A stretch of DNA of 64,000 nucleotides from Algoriphagus sp. AK58 (GTDB lineage Bacteria; Bacteroidota; Bacteroidia; Cytophagales; Cyclobacteriaceae): contig NZ_QEIG01000002.1 in the NCBI RefSeq assembly GCF_014324365.1, positions 62,001-126,000 on the forward strand. Reading direction: 5' to 3'. Positions within the stretch are counted from its first letter, which is position 1. Each line of letters opens with the position of its first letter. The position numbers were made by a program, and so were the translations under genes. Positions 50,692 to 59,269 of the stretch are shown here, piece after piece. The notes below the pieces were generated by a model. That model had not been told where the DNA came from. It was given only the letters and a program-made list of their open reading frames with translations, and searched no databases.

Positions 50692-51482
50692 CGTCTGGGA
50701 AGGGTAATCCTATCTAGGGTAGTTCGCTGTCCGCTTTTAACTTCCACATTAAAAATGGTGTCAGCTTTGTATCTATTGTCTTTAGGGTCAATATACAAGG
50801 TGTAAATGCCCTGCTCCAGTCTGAACAAAAAACTCCCGCTGGTATTGGTATGCGTACTGATAGAATCTTTACCAGAAATTGCATACAGGGCAGGCTTGAG
50901 ATCAGTAGGAGCTATAGTTCCGGAGATATCACCTCTGCCTATTCCTGCATAGGTCTGGATGGTTGGATTATATGAAAAGGACAGCGGGTTTTGAGAAACC
51001 ATTTTGATTGACTTTTCTAAATCGAAGTCCAAGATGATGTCATAAGAAATGCCGGGTTCCAGGTCAACATTTAAGTTATTGTAAAAGTCCGTATTTCCTG
51101 AAGGCAAAGAAAGATCGTATCGTTTATCTCCTTGGTACAAGGCGTGTGAGCTCCCCAATTTAAAAGTGACTCCTGTGATTTGTCCAATTAGGAATTCACG
51201 TCTGGAAACTGGGAGCGCATTCCCGTTGACCAGTTTGGAAAGGTCAATGGACTTGTCGGCAGGCTCGTAGGGCATCCAAATTTTTTGGATTTCTCCCTGC
51301 CTTCCACTCTGTACAAAATCTATTTCTACCCCTTGGATATCCACTACCACTGAGTCCCAATTAGCTGGTGCGTCTACCAAAAAGACATTGACCAATGCTT
51401 TTGGGCTAGTATCGGGACCTTCACATGCTGTAGCGAAGAGGATAGAAAGAAGGATAAAAAAAAGAGGTGTCGAGTGCTTCAC
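50688..51482 (-). CDS. DUF4382 domain lipoprotein (copy A)
   Basis: 264 aa. Lipoprotein signal MKHSTPLFFILLSILFATAC (Cys20). The DUF4382 domain (about 28-165) shows VNVFLVDAPANWDSVVVDIQGVEI and LPVSRREFLIGQITGVTFKLG. A second region (about 180-260) is a carboxypeptidase-regulatory-like beta sandwich (ALYAISGKDSISTHTNTSGSFLFRLEQGIYTLYIDP). It is probably on the outer membrane surface or periplasm; function unknown. It precedes ribD with a 4-bp overlap. Homologous to copy B upstream. Confidence 0.82.
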   Translation of the reverse strand: MKHSTPLFFILLSILFATACEGPDTSPKALVNVFLVDAPANWDSVVVDIQGVEIDFVQSGRQGEIQKIWMPYEPADKSIDLSKLVNGNALPVSRREFLIGQITGVTFKLGSSHALYQGDKRYDLSLPSGNTDFYNNLNVDLEPGISYDIILDFDLEKSIKMVSQNPLSFSYNPTIQTYAGIGRGDISGTIAPTDLKPALYAISGKDSISTHTNTSGSFLFRLEQGIYTLYIDPKDNRYKADTIFNVEVKSGQRTTLDRITLPRR

Positions 51483-51541
51483 GGGGTAAATTTAGGCCAA
51501 TTCCTCTCATTCTTCACACCTGATAATCGGATAAGACCAAT

Positions 51542-51579
51542 AAAAATGCCCCCAAAAAGTCCAATAACTCTTTGAGGGC
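51542..51579 (-). terminator. Terminator between the two DUF4382 genes
   Basis: GCCCCCAAAAAG (51548-51559) pairs with CTCTTTGAGGGC (51568-51579) with two mismatches; a minus-strand T5 run follows. It ends copy B's transcript before copy A begins. Confidence 0.7.
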
Positions 51580-51600
51580 AATTCATTAATCTTTTTCTAA

Positions 51601-52407
51601 TCAGAGTTGTACCAAGGTTATGGTTGGCAAAGTAGTGATTTTATCTTCCTCTACGACCACATTCGTGATCGTTTGAGAGTCGTAGTTTTCATTGGGAATG
51701 ATCGAAACAGTATAGGTTCCGGGATTCAATCCTAGAATTGAGAATTTGCCTTCCGCGTTGGTAAAGGTGTTTGCTTCTACTCCGTTACCAGTAATGGATA
51801 TTTGGATAGGTTGGGCTTCTACCGGATTGACTTGACCTTGTATTCCCTGGCTTTGTTCCAAATAGGCTCTAAGGACCGGTTTTAAAATTACATTTCCCGA
51901 ATTCCCTGCGACAACGATAGACTTGGCCACATCAAAATCAATGACTAGGTCATAAGTATTACCTCCCTCAATCTCCTGATTAACTTTTATTTTCAATCCA
52001 CTTTGTTGGGCACTTGGGGTTTTGAGTTCGGTCCTAACCTGTCCCTTCATCAAGTAATTGTTTTCACCAAGAACCAAACGTATTTGATCAATTTTTCCTT
52101 CAGGTAATTCCTCAGAACCAAGCAAAATGGAATTTCCTCCTGTCAGGTTAAGCAAGTTGACCATTTTGGGGCCATCGTATTTGATTTCTTTCCATGTAGA
52201 CTCTTCTTCATTCATGTCGCTTCCGTCATAGTCTGCCTTGATCCGTAGGGAGATGACTTCTACCCAAACCTCATCAAAATCTGCAGGAGCATCGACTAAT
52301 CGAAAATTTACACGAGCTTCATTCGAATTGGGTCCATCATTCATTTCACATCCAAATGCCAAAAAGAGCATCAGGAAAAAGCTGGAAAGCATTGCAAGTT
52401 GTTTCAT
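51601..52407 (-). CDS. DUF4382 domain lipoprotein (copy B)
   Basis: 268 aa from ATG 52407 (a longer frame starts at 52446 but only the shorter begins with a lipoprotein signal). Cys in FLAFGC is the lipid anchor. The DUF4382 domain holds VNFRLVDAPADFDEVWVEVISLRI and LPEGKIDQIRLVLGENNYLMKG. A carboxypeptidase-regulatory-like end follows (AEGKFSILGLNPGTYTVSIIPN). It is paralogous to copy A but has its own terminator, and is divergent from dgt, sharing a short intergenic region. Confidence 0.82.
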   Translation of the reverse strand: MKQLAMLSSFFLMLFLAFGCEMNDGPNSNEARVNFRLVDAPADFDEVWVEVISLRIKADYDGSDMNEEESTWKEIKYDGPKMVNLLNLTGGNSILLGSEELPEGKIDQIRLVLGENNYLMKGQVRTELKTPSAQQSGLKIKVNQEIEGGNTYDLVIDFDVAKSIVVAGNSGNVILKPVLRAYLEQSQGIQGQVNPVEAQPIQISITGNGVEANTFTNAEGKFSILGLNPGTYTVSIIPNENYDSQTITNVVVEEDKITTLPTITLVQL

Positions 52408-52503
52408 ATTGATTGTGGATTGTTGGTTGGGTGTAAGGAAGCCCAAGCTTTATGCCAAAGCTGAATCTTTTTTTCAATTTCCGTATTTGTCTCCGTAGGT
52501 TAT

Positions 52504-52511
52504 TAATTTTG
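52504..52511 (+). promoter_or_regulatory. -7 promoter box next to the dgt ATG
   Basis: TAATTTTG, three bases before the ATG at 52515, predicting a leaderless or nearly leaderless mRNA. Confidence 0.45.
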
Positions 52512-52514
52512 GGC

Positions 52515-53861
52515 ATGATGAAATGGGAACGATTGCTATCCTCGGGAAGATTTGGCGAGGGGATCAGATCTTTGCAAGCCGATGCTGTCCGAAGTGAGTT
52601 TGAGATCGACTACGATCGTATTATCTTTTCGGCCCCATTTCGTAATCTTCAGGATAAGACGCAGGTTTTTCCCCTCCCCGAACAGGCTTTTGTTCATACC
52701 CGGCTGACGCATAGCCTGGAGGTTTCCAGCGTGGGCAGGTCACTGGGCAAATCCGCCGGAGAGTTTCTCTTGGAAAAATACCCGAACCTACATGCTCTTG
52801 GGATCACTTCTTCGGCGATTGGATCCATTGTAGCCGCCGCTGCACTTACACATGATATCGGAAATCCCCCTTTTGGGCACGCAGGAGAGGAAGCCATCTC
52901 AGATTTTTTCAGGCTCCATCCTATGGGAAAGGTCTGGGAAAAGCATGTCCGGGTAGATCAATGGTCTGATTTGATTAATTTTGAAGGTAATGCGCAGGGC
53001 TTCCGCATGTTAGTTTCCAAGCAGTCGGGTCTGAAACTTACCTATGCAACTCTGGCGGCTTTCACCAAGTATCCAAGACCCAGCTTGATCGTTCAGCGTG
53101 ACATTGCCAGAAAGAGCCAAAAGAAATATGGGTTCTTCATCAATCAGCTCATTGACTTTGAGCAAATGGCTGATGCATTGGGAATGGAAAAGATTAGTTC
53201 TGACTCTTGGGCTCGACATCCTTTGGCTTTCCTGGTGGAGGCGGCGGATGACATCTGTTACAGCATTATCGATCTGGAAGATGGTTGTACCCTTGGCTTG
53301 GTCACGTTTGAAGAAACGCTCAAACTTCTCAAGCCCATCCTGGGAGATAAGTTTGATAAAGAAAAGCTGAAAGACCGGACTCAAGCTCAAAACTTAGGAG
53401 CATTGAGAGCCTTGACGATCGGGCAATTGATCCGGGAAACTGTGGAGGTCTTCGCCCATTATGAGGAAAATATGCGCAAGGGAAATTTCGACAAAGCCCT
53501 CACTGATATCATCCCTTCGGCCAAAGCCTTGGCAGAAATTTCCAAAGTGTCGGTTCAAAAGATTTATCGGTCAAAAGTTGTCTTGGAAAAAGAAGCGGCG
53601 GGATTTCAAGTTTTGGAAGGTCTGCTCTCTGTGTTTTCTCAGGCTTTGTACCATCAGTTTTATGCACCTGAATATTTCTCCGGACAGGACAAAAGTATTT
53701 TGAGACTTCTTCCCGAAGATTTCCCACTCAAAGGCTGGGGGGCCGCTGTCAATCCCTATCCGCTACTTAGGGCTTTGGTGGATTTTATCTCCGGCATGAC
53801 CGATAAATACGCCCTGAATCTGTATCGTAGGGTAAAGGGGATATCGTTTCCGGGGGTTTAG
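52515..53861 (+). CDS. dgt: Deoxyguanosinetriphosphate triphosphohydrolase-like (HD family dNTPase)
   Basis: 448 aa from ATG 52515. The upstream frame to 52452 overlaps the divergent gene's region and has no family match. The HD metal site reads HTRLTHSLEV, then HDIGNPPFGHAGEEA, the canonical H...HD...D signature of dNTPases. It hydrolyses dNTPs to deoxynucleoside and triphosphate and so limits pools. The start MMKWERLLSSGRFGEG and the DYDRIIFSAPFRNLQDKTQVF motif are typical of the family. The TAnnTTTG box is three bases from the ATG. No neighbour suggests a defence role; more likely housekeeping. Confidence 0.93.
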   Translation: MMKWERLLSSGRFGEGIRSLQADAVRSEFEIDYDRIIFSAPFRNLQDKTQVFPLPEQAFVHTRLTHSLEVSSVGRSLGKSAGEFLLEKYPNLHALGITSSAIGSIVAAAALTHDIGNPPFGHAGEEAISDFFRLHPMGKVWEKHVRVDQWSDLINFEGNAQGFRMLVSKQSGLKLTYATLAAFTKYPRPSLIVQRDIARKSQKKYGFFINQLIDFEQMADALGMEKISSDSWARHPLAFLVEAADDICYSIIDLEDGCTLGLVTFEETLKLLKPILGDKFDKEKLKDRTQAQNLGALRALTIGQLIRETVEVFAHYEENMRKGNFDKALTDIIPSAKALAEISKVSVQKIYRSKVVLEKEAAGFQVLEGLLSVFSQALYHQFYAPEYFSGQDKSILRLLPEDFPLKGWGAAVNPYPLLRALVDFISGMTDKYALNLYRRVKGISFPGV

Positions 53862-53935
53862 GAAAAAACGATTTCATTAATTCTAAATCATTCTTAAATC
53901 CCCCAACTTTTGGGGGCTAGTCCAAAAAGACCACC

Positions 53936-55204
53936 TTACTCACTCTCCTCCCATTTCCCGCTCCAGTCCACCACTTCATCTTCTAGGTAGTGGGGATAGA
54001 TTTTTCGGTGTTGCTTTTTGACCTCAGCTACCAGGGCCTCGCGGAATCCTTCCACATTTTCTCCCAATCCTGCAGCCATAAACACTGGCTTGATCCCGTT
54101 TTTCTTTTCATAAGCTTCAGAAAGTGCCTTGAAGTCAACATAGCGTGTTTCCTGTAGCTCATGCTCGCTGATATGTTGGGACTCTTCCTCAGAAGGCATC
54201 TGTTGTACTTGATCGATTTTGTTAAAAACCAATAGGATGGGCTTGTCTCCTGCCTTAATCTCTCTTAAGGTCTGGGTTACTACTGCAATATGGTCCTCGA
54301 AAGCATGGTGAGAAATGTCCACCACATGCACGAGCAAATCTGCCTCCCTTATCTCATCCAAGGTGGATTTGAAGGACTCGATCAGGTGAGTGGGGAGCTT
54401 TCGGATAAACCCGACCGTGTCTGAAAGCAGGAAAGGAATATTTTCCAAGACTACCTTTCTCACAGTAGAATCTACTGTTGCAAATAGTTTATTTTCCGCA
54501 AGGATATCTGTCTTGGTGATGAGGTTCATCAGGGTGGACTTACCCACGTTGGTGTAGCCGACAAGGGCCACACGCACGATGCCTTTTCTGCCTTTTCGTT
54601 GCGTAATCCCCTGCTTTTCGATCTCGCGGAGTTTTTCTTTGAGTAGGGTGATTTTGTTTCTAATATCTCGCTTATCGGTTTCGATTTCCTTCTCACCAGC
54701 GCCTCCTCGGGTACCTGTACCGCCTCGCTGACGCTCCAAGTGGGTCCACATATTGGTCAGTCTGGGAAGCAGGTATTGGAATCTTGCCAGTTCGACTTGG
54801 GTTTTTGCCTGGGCGGTCTGAGCTCTTTGGAGGAAAATATCCAAAATCAGAAGGGAACGGTCGTAGATTTTGACCTTAAGCTCATTTTCGAGATTTCTCA
54901 TTTGGGAAGGAGTCAGGTCATCATCGAAAATGACCATGTCCACTTTGAAGTGCTCTACATAGGCTTGGATTTCTTCCAGTTTTCCTTTTCCCACAAAAGT
55001 CCGGATATCCGGTTTTTCCATCCTTTGTGTAAATCGGTAAACCGTCTTTACTCCCAAGGTCTCAGCCAAAAATGCCAATTCCTCGAGGTGTTCCTCCACT
55101 TCCTGATCACTTTGTTGTTGTCTGATGAGTGTGACAAGCACCGCTGTTTCTATTTTGGGAGCGGTCTCGTGCAGTTTTTGGAGTTTTCTTGAAATTTTAC
55201 TCAT
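53936..55204 (-). CDS. hflX: Ribosome-splitting GTPase HflX
   Basis: 422 aa from ATG 55204 (a frame to 55252 is rejected as not conserved). N-terminal HflX domain (about 20-180) with QQSDQEVEEHLEELAFLAETLG and the FVGKGKLEEI motif, coiled-coil linker (RDIRNKITLLKEKLREIEKQ), then a G domain (about 200-365): G1 GYTNVGKST, G3 DTVGF, G4 NKID. It splits stalled 70S ribosomes during stress. It is divergent from rfbC; both share a region with a symmetrical element at 55367-55392. Confidence 0.94.
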   Translation of the reverse strand: MSKISRKLQKLHETAPKIETAVLVTLIRQQQSDQEVEEHLEELAFLAETLGVKTVYRFTQRMEKPDIRTFVGKGKLEEIQAYVEHFKVDMVIFDDDLTPSQMRNLENELKVKIYDRSLLILDIFLQRAQTAQAKTQVELARFQYLLPRLTNMWTHLERQRGGTGTRGGAGEKEIETDKRDIRNKITLLKEKLREIEKQGITQRKGRKGIVRVALVGYTNVGKSTLMNLITKTDILAENKLFATVDSTVRKVVLENIPFLLSDTVGFIRKLPTHLIESFKSTLDEIREADLLVHVVDISHHAFEDHIAVVTQTLREIKAGDKPILLVFNKIDQVQQMPSEEESQHISEHELQETRYVDFKALSEAYEKKNGIKPVFMAAGLGENVEGFREALVAEVKKQHRKIYPHYLEDEVVDWSGKWEESE

Positions 55205-55366
55205 AAATATGTGATGTCTCTTTGAAAGGAGAATACCGCGAGAATGGTTCATTCGGACAATTCCGAATCTACAAACTCGAGTTGGGAGTATTTGATTTTC
55301 AGTTCGCTTGCTCCAAATTTGGGCATAATTCCTCAGAATAGATTAGGATACTCGAGAGTCTAGTGG

Positions 55367-55392
55367 TTATTTTGCCGATTAAAGCAAAATAA
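55367..55392. promoter_or_regulatory. Palindrome giving divergent -7-like boxes for hflX and rfbC
   Basis: Perfect 9-bp arms TTATTTTGC (55367-55375) and GCAAAATAA (55384-55392) with an 8-bp spacer. Each arm contains TTATTTTG, a near-match to TAnnTTTG, facing outward in opposite directions from the other. It may be a divergent promoter or an operator. Confidence 0.4.
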
Positions 55393-55402
55393 GGTCGCCA
55401 AA

Positions 55403-55957
55403 ATGGCAGAATTGCAAATCACCCCCATTCCAGGAGTTTTCGAGATTTTCCCTAAAGTTTTCCCGGATAACCGCGGATATTTTTTTGAATCCTTTCGTCA
55501 GGACTGGCTTGAGAAAGTGGGAATTTCTGAAAATTGGGTTCAGGACAATCAGTCCTTTTCTCAAAAAGGAACTGTCAGAGGATTACATTTTCAGCGGGCT
55601 CCCTATGCTCAAGCCAAATTGGTCAGAGTGATTTCTGGAAAAGTGTTGGATGTGGCATTAGACCTAAGAAAAGACTCTCCAACCTTTGGGAAAGTCTATT
55701 CCACCATTTTGGATGCTGAAAAAAATAACCTGCTTTATATGCCGGCAGGTTTTGGACATGGGTTTTCCGTTTTGGAAGATGCCATTTTTGTCTACAGGTG
55801 CTCTAATTATTACCATAAGTCATCCGAGGGAGGAATCCTATGGTCTGACCCTGCTTTGGGCATCGATTGGATGGTCGAGAGCCCCATTATTTCTGAAAAA
55901 GACAAGGTTTGGCCTACTTTGGAAGAATTCAGAATTCAAACAGGAGGTGGATTATAA
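55403..55957 (+). CDS. rfbC: dTDP-4-dehydrorhamnose 3,5-epimerase
   Basis: 184 aa, cupin fold. Conserved: GVFEIFPKVFPDNRGYFFESF, the catalytic His in RGLHFQRAP and basic VRVISGKVLDVALDLR, the aromatic FVYRCSNYYHKSSEGGILWSDP. It converts dTDP-4-keto-6-deoxyglucose to the L-lyxo isomer in the dTDP-rhamnose route. rfbA, rfbB and rfbD are not present here, so the pathway is scattered. It is followed directly (1-bp overlap) by a CpsB-like phosphatase gene, hinting at capsule or O-antigen synthesis. Confidence 0.94.
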   Translation: MAELQITPIPGVFEIFPKVFPDNRGYFFESFRQDWLEKVGISENWVQDNQSFSQKGTVRGLHFQRAPYAQAKLVRVISGKVLDVALDLRKDSPTFGKVYSTILDAEKNNLLYMPAGFGHGFSVLEDAIFVYRCSNYYHKSSEGGILWSDPALGIDWMVESPIISEKDKVWPTLEEFRIQTGGGL

Positions 55958-56706
55958 TGGGTTGGCTGGATTTTCTTAAGAAAAAACCATCAGAGATTGA
56001 AGCCCTTGATCTTTCATGGCTTCAGGTGGATATGCATTCACATCTGATTCCCGGGATAGACGATGGATCAAAGTCCATGGAAGAGTCCCTTTCGTTGATA
56101 AAACGCCTAGCCGATTTCGGACTCCGGAAAATCATCACAACTCCCCATATCATGTCGGAGTATTATCGCAATACTCCGGAGATCATCGGACTTGGTCTCG
56201 AAGACCTGAAAAAAGCGATGAGGTCTGAAGGCATCAAGATTGAGATCGAGGCAGCTGCAGAATACTACATGGATGAGATTTTCTTGGAGAAAGTTAAATC
56301 CGGAGAAAAAATGCTCACGTTTGGGGATGATTATATCTTGGTAGAAACCGGTTTTATCAATAAGCCTCAGATGCTGTTGGATATTATTTTCCATCTGGAA
56401 ATGGCAGGCTACAAGCCTATCCTTGCACATCCTGAGCGATACCAATACCTAATAGCAGACAAAAAGCTCCAGGAAGAACTGATGGAAAGAAATCTGCTCT
56501 TTCAGGTCAACCTTCTTTCTTTAACTGGGTTTTATTCCAAACCCGTAAAGGATTTTGGGGAAATGCTAATTGAAAAAAATGCAGTAGCCTTGTTGGGGAC
56601 AGACTGTCACAATGCGCGGTATTTGGATATGCTCGAAACACTGCCCAAACTCCAAAAAATCTACGAAAAGATAAAAAAGCTGGAGCTGATCAATCATCAG
56701 CTCTAA
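55957..56706 (+). CDS. CpsB/CapC family manganese-dependent tyrosine phosphatase-like protein
   Basis: 249 aa from ATG 55957 (TAATG overlap with rfbC; a GGAGG-like sequence lies 15 bp upstream). PHP-fold metal site: DMHSHLIPGIDDGSKSMEESL with HxH, then TPHIM, ETGF, LAHPERY and LGTDCHN, matching the trinuclear centre of Streptococcus CpsB and Bacillus YwqE. The family dephosphorylates the tyrosine kinase that controls capsular polysaccharide chain length. A cognate kinase is not in the window. An upstream ATG (55909) would overlap rfbC by 49 bp and is less likely. Confidence 0.9.
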   Translation: MGWLDFLKKKPSEIEALDLSWLQVDMHSHLIPGIDDGSKSMEESLSLIKRLADFGLRKIITTPHIMSEYYRNTPEIIGLGLEDLKKAMRSEGIKIEIEAAAEYYMDEIFLEKVKSGEKMLTFGDDYILVETGFINKPQMLLDIIFHLEMAGYKPILAHPERYQYLIADKKLQEELMERNLLFQVNLLSLTGFYSKPVKDFGEMLIEKNAVALLGTDCHNARYLDMLETLPKLQKIYEKIKKLELINHQL

Positions 56707-56714
56707 ATCAGCTT

Positions 56715-57674
56715 ATGAATATATTAATCACAGGAATCACCGGCTATTTCGGAAGCCACCTTGCTCGGGAATTCAGTCAGTTGGGCAAAATTTACGGACT
56801 AAAAAGAGCCAGTTCCAACTTGGGTCTTTTGGAAGACGTGGACTTCCCCATCGTATGGCAAGAAGGTGATATCTCAGATATGGATTCACTCTTGGATGCC
56901 ATGAAGGGAATGGATCTTGTGATTCATTCGGCGGGTATGGTGTCCTTTTCTTCCAAGGATGAAGAAGAACTGTATCGGATCAATGCCCAAGGTACAGCCA
57001 ATGTGGTCAATGCGATGCTTTGTTCAGGTGTGAAGCGTTTGGTACATGTCAGTTCGGTTTCTGCCATTGGCCGATCACCAGAGTTCAAGGAGTACGATGA
57101 AAACTTCAAATGGGTGGATTCCCCTCTTAATTCGGGTTATGCCGTTTCCAAGTACTGGGGGGAGTTGGAAGTGTGGAGAGGGGAGCAGGAAGGATTGGAG
57201 ACCTTGGTGGTGAATCCGTCAATTCTTCTGGGAAAGGCCAGTTATGAAAAAAGCAGCGGTTTTATTTATCAGTATGTTATAAAAGAGAACATGTTTTTCC
57301 CCAAAGGAAATCTAAACTTCATCGACATACGTGATGCTGCTTCCATCACCCGCTTGCTGGTTGAGAAAAATGCCTGGGGTGAGCGATTTATTTTGAATAA
57401 GGAAAGTTATCCCTATCAACATTTCTTCGCTCTTGTAGCAAAAACTTTCGGAGTAAAAGCACCAAAATTTCCCATATCCAATAGGATGCTAAGAATAAGC
57501 TTGCCAATTCTGGGGTTTTTCAAAATGCTTGGACTTTCTAAAAGCCCCCTCAATAGGCAATTGGCAAACAATGCTCAAGTAAAAATTTACTATTCTAATT
57601 CTAAGGTTCAGTCCCTTTTAGATTTCAAGTACAGGAGTTTGGAAGAGACACTTGATTGGGCGAAACAGCCCTGA
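56715..57674 (+). CDS. NAD-dependent epimerase/dehydratase family protein (extended SDR)
   Basis: 319 aa. The nucleotide motif GITGYFGSH (about 6-14) and the SDR active site SSVSAIG...Y-xxx-K (YAVSKYWGE, about 142-150) are intact. DLVIHSAGMVSFSSKDEEELYRINAQGT covers the NxAG-like block. The mid-domain NPSILLG is typical of dihydroflavonol-reductase-like enzymes. It may modify a sugar nucleotide or another carbonyl substrate; neighbours (rfbC, CpsB-like) favour a polysaccharide link, weakly. It starts 8 bp after the previous stop. Confidence 0.88.
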   Translation: MNILITGITGYFGSHLAREFSQLGKIYGLKRASSNLGLLEDVDFPIVWQEGDISDMDSLLDAMKGMDLVIHSAGMVSFSSKDEEELYRINAQGTANVVNAMLCSGVKRLVHVSSVSAIGRSPEFKEYDENFKWVDSPLNSGYAVSKYWGELEVWRGEQEGLETLVVNPSILLGKASYEKSSGFIYQYVIKENMFFPKGNLNFIDIRDAASITRLLVEKNAWGERFILNKESYPYQHFFALVAKTFGVKAPKFPISNRMLRISLPILGFFKMLGLSKSPLNRQLANNAQVKIYYSNSKVQSLLDFKYRSLEETLDWAKQP

Positions 57675-57836
57675 TCAAACTTATTTTTGCCCCTTGGCGT
57701 TCTGACCTTATAGAAATCAACCAGATTTCCCGAATCTCTACCCAACAATCCCTATCAGGAATTGAAAAAAATTAACAAAACCAACTGCTAGGATACCCGA
57801 ATATTTGGTATCTTAAAAAAACCATAATACTATCGA

Positions 57837-59252
57837 ATGACCGGAGATCACGATCACGACTGGGAAGAGGACAAAAAGCTTGTGGAGCGATTTGAAAATT
57901 CCCTGAAGTCCAACATGGACCTGTATTTCGAAGAAGAAGAGCTGGAAGACATCATCCGGTTTTACTTTGATCAGCAAAAATTCCTCAAAGCACTTAGAGC
58001 TGCAGAATATGCCTTGGAAAAGTTTCCTTTCTCAGTGGAGATTCGTCTGCAAAAAGCGCAATGTTTGATTTTTAACGATGAGCTTGACGAGGGACTTGAT
58101 ATCCTTGAACAACTTAATAATCTATCGCCAAACAACGAAGACATCGTGCTTGCCCTAGCCAATGCTCAGATCTTGGCGGGAAATTTTCAGGATGGAATTG
58201 ACCTTCTGGAAAATTACCTTCCTATGGCAGAAGATAAAGCCGAAGTCTTTTATTCCCTCGGTAACCTTTACCGGGCTAAGGGTGACAATACCAAAGCAAG
58301 CCACTACTTCAAAGAAGCGGTCAAAAACAGGATTAACCATGAGGATGCGCTGTTCCAACTGGCTATGATTACTGAAGAAGAAGGGTCATTTGATGAGATT
58401 CTGGAGTTCTACCAGGAGTTTATCGATCAGGATCCTTATTCGGCAGGAGCTTGGTATAATCTGGGAGTAGTCTTTAACCGTCTGGGGAGATTCGAAGAGG
58501 CCATTCAAGCTTACGAATATGCCTTGTTGATTGATGATGCATTTGCATCAGCCTATTTCAATATGGGTAATTCTCTGATGAATACTCATCAATATGAGGC
58601 AGCCTTGGAGGCCTACCAAAACACCATCAATTGCGAAGGGGCCAATGCCGAGAATTGCTGCTATATGGGAGCAGCGTATGAAAAGCTCGGAAAGATTGAG
58701 GAGGCATTCAAATATTTTAAAAAATCCGCAAAGCTGGATGAGGAATACGATGATGCGTGGTTTGGATTGGGTATGTGCATGCTGAAGAAAGAGAAATACT
58801 TTGAAGCCATCCACTATTTCAAAAAAGCGATCCATCTCAACAAGGATAACCCTAACTATTGGGTAGGACTGGCTGACGCCGAATTTAACTTGGGTAACCT
58901 ACAGGCAAGTTCGGAAGCCTATGAAGAAGCCATCAATCTAGAGCCCGGAATCATGGAAACCTACGTGAATCTTTCTGTGATCTATTTTGAGCAAAACCGC
59001 TTCGAAGAGGCCATAGATGTGATTCGTGAGGGAATAGAAGAATCGCCTGAAGAAGCAGAGCTCTATTACAGAATAGTGGTCTATCTGATCAAAATGGGTA
59101 AATACAAAGAGGCCTTCACTTATTTGGAAAATGCGTTAACTTTGGACTTTGATCGGCATACGATCTTGTATGAGTTGATGCCTGAGTTGAAAAAGCAGAA
59201 GGCGATCTACAAGATCATAGACCAATATCGGGATAATACTTCCCAGCTCTAA
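57837..59252 (+). CDS. Tetratricopeptide repeat protein
   Basis: 471 aa, no signal peptide, so cytoplasmic. The N-terminus is acidic (DHDHDWEEDKKL). At least ten TPR units follow from about residue 40 to the end, with W/L/G/Y/A/F/A/Y/P spacing: AWYNLGVVFNRLGRFEEAIQAYEYAL, AYFNMGNSLMNTHQYEAALEAYQNTI and DAWFGLGMCMLKKEKYFEAIHYFKKAI are near-ideal copies. It should act as a protein-binding scaffold. It heads a co-directional run (comA-like, DUF368, aroE, purU, tag). Confidence 0.9.
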   Translation: MTGDHDHDWEEDKKLVERFENSLKSNMDLYFEEEELEDIIRFYFDQQKFLKALRAAEYALEKFPFSVEIRLQKAQCLIFNDELDEGLDILEQLNNLSPNNEDIVLALANAQILAGNFQDGIDLLENYLPMAEDKAEVFYSLGNLYRAKGDNTKASHYFKEAVKNRINHEDALFQLAMITEEEGSFDEILEFYQEFIDQDPYSAGAWYNLGVVFNRLGRFEEAIQAYEYALLIDDAFASAYFNMGNSLMNTHQYEAALEAYQNTINCEGANAENCCYMGAAYEKLGKIEEAFKYFKKSAKLDEEYDDAWFGLGMCMLKKEKYFEAIHYFKKAIHLNKDNPNYWVGLADAEFNLGNLQASSEAYEEAINLEPGIMETYVNLSVIYFEQNRFEEAIDVIREGIEESPEEAELYYRIVVYLIKMGKYKEAFTYLENALTLDFDRHTILYELMPELKKQKAIYKIIDQYRDNTSQL

Positions 59253-59269
59253 ACATTAAAACCTAGCAA

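Noticed and set aside
52515..53861. dgt homologue as an antiphage dNTPase
   Set aside because: No defence genes or mobile markers surround it; its neighbours are lipoprotein, hflX and sugar genes, so a housekeeping role fits better.
54740..55192. 150-codon frame antisense to hflX
   Set aside because: Shadow of the hflX N-terminal domain, no likeness of its own.
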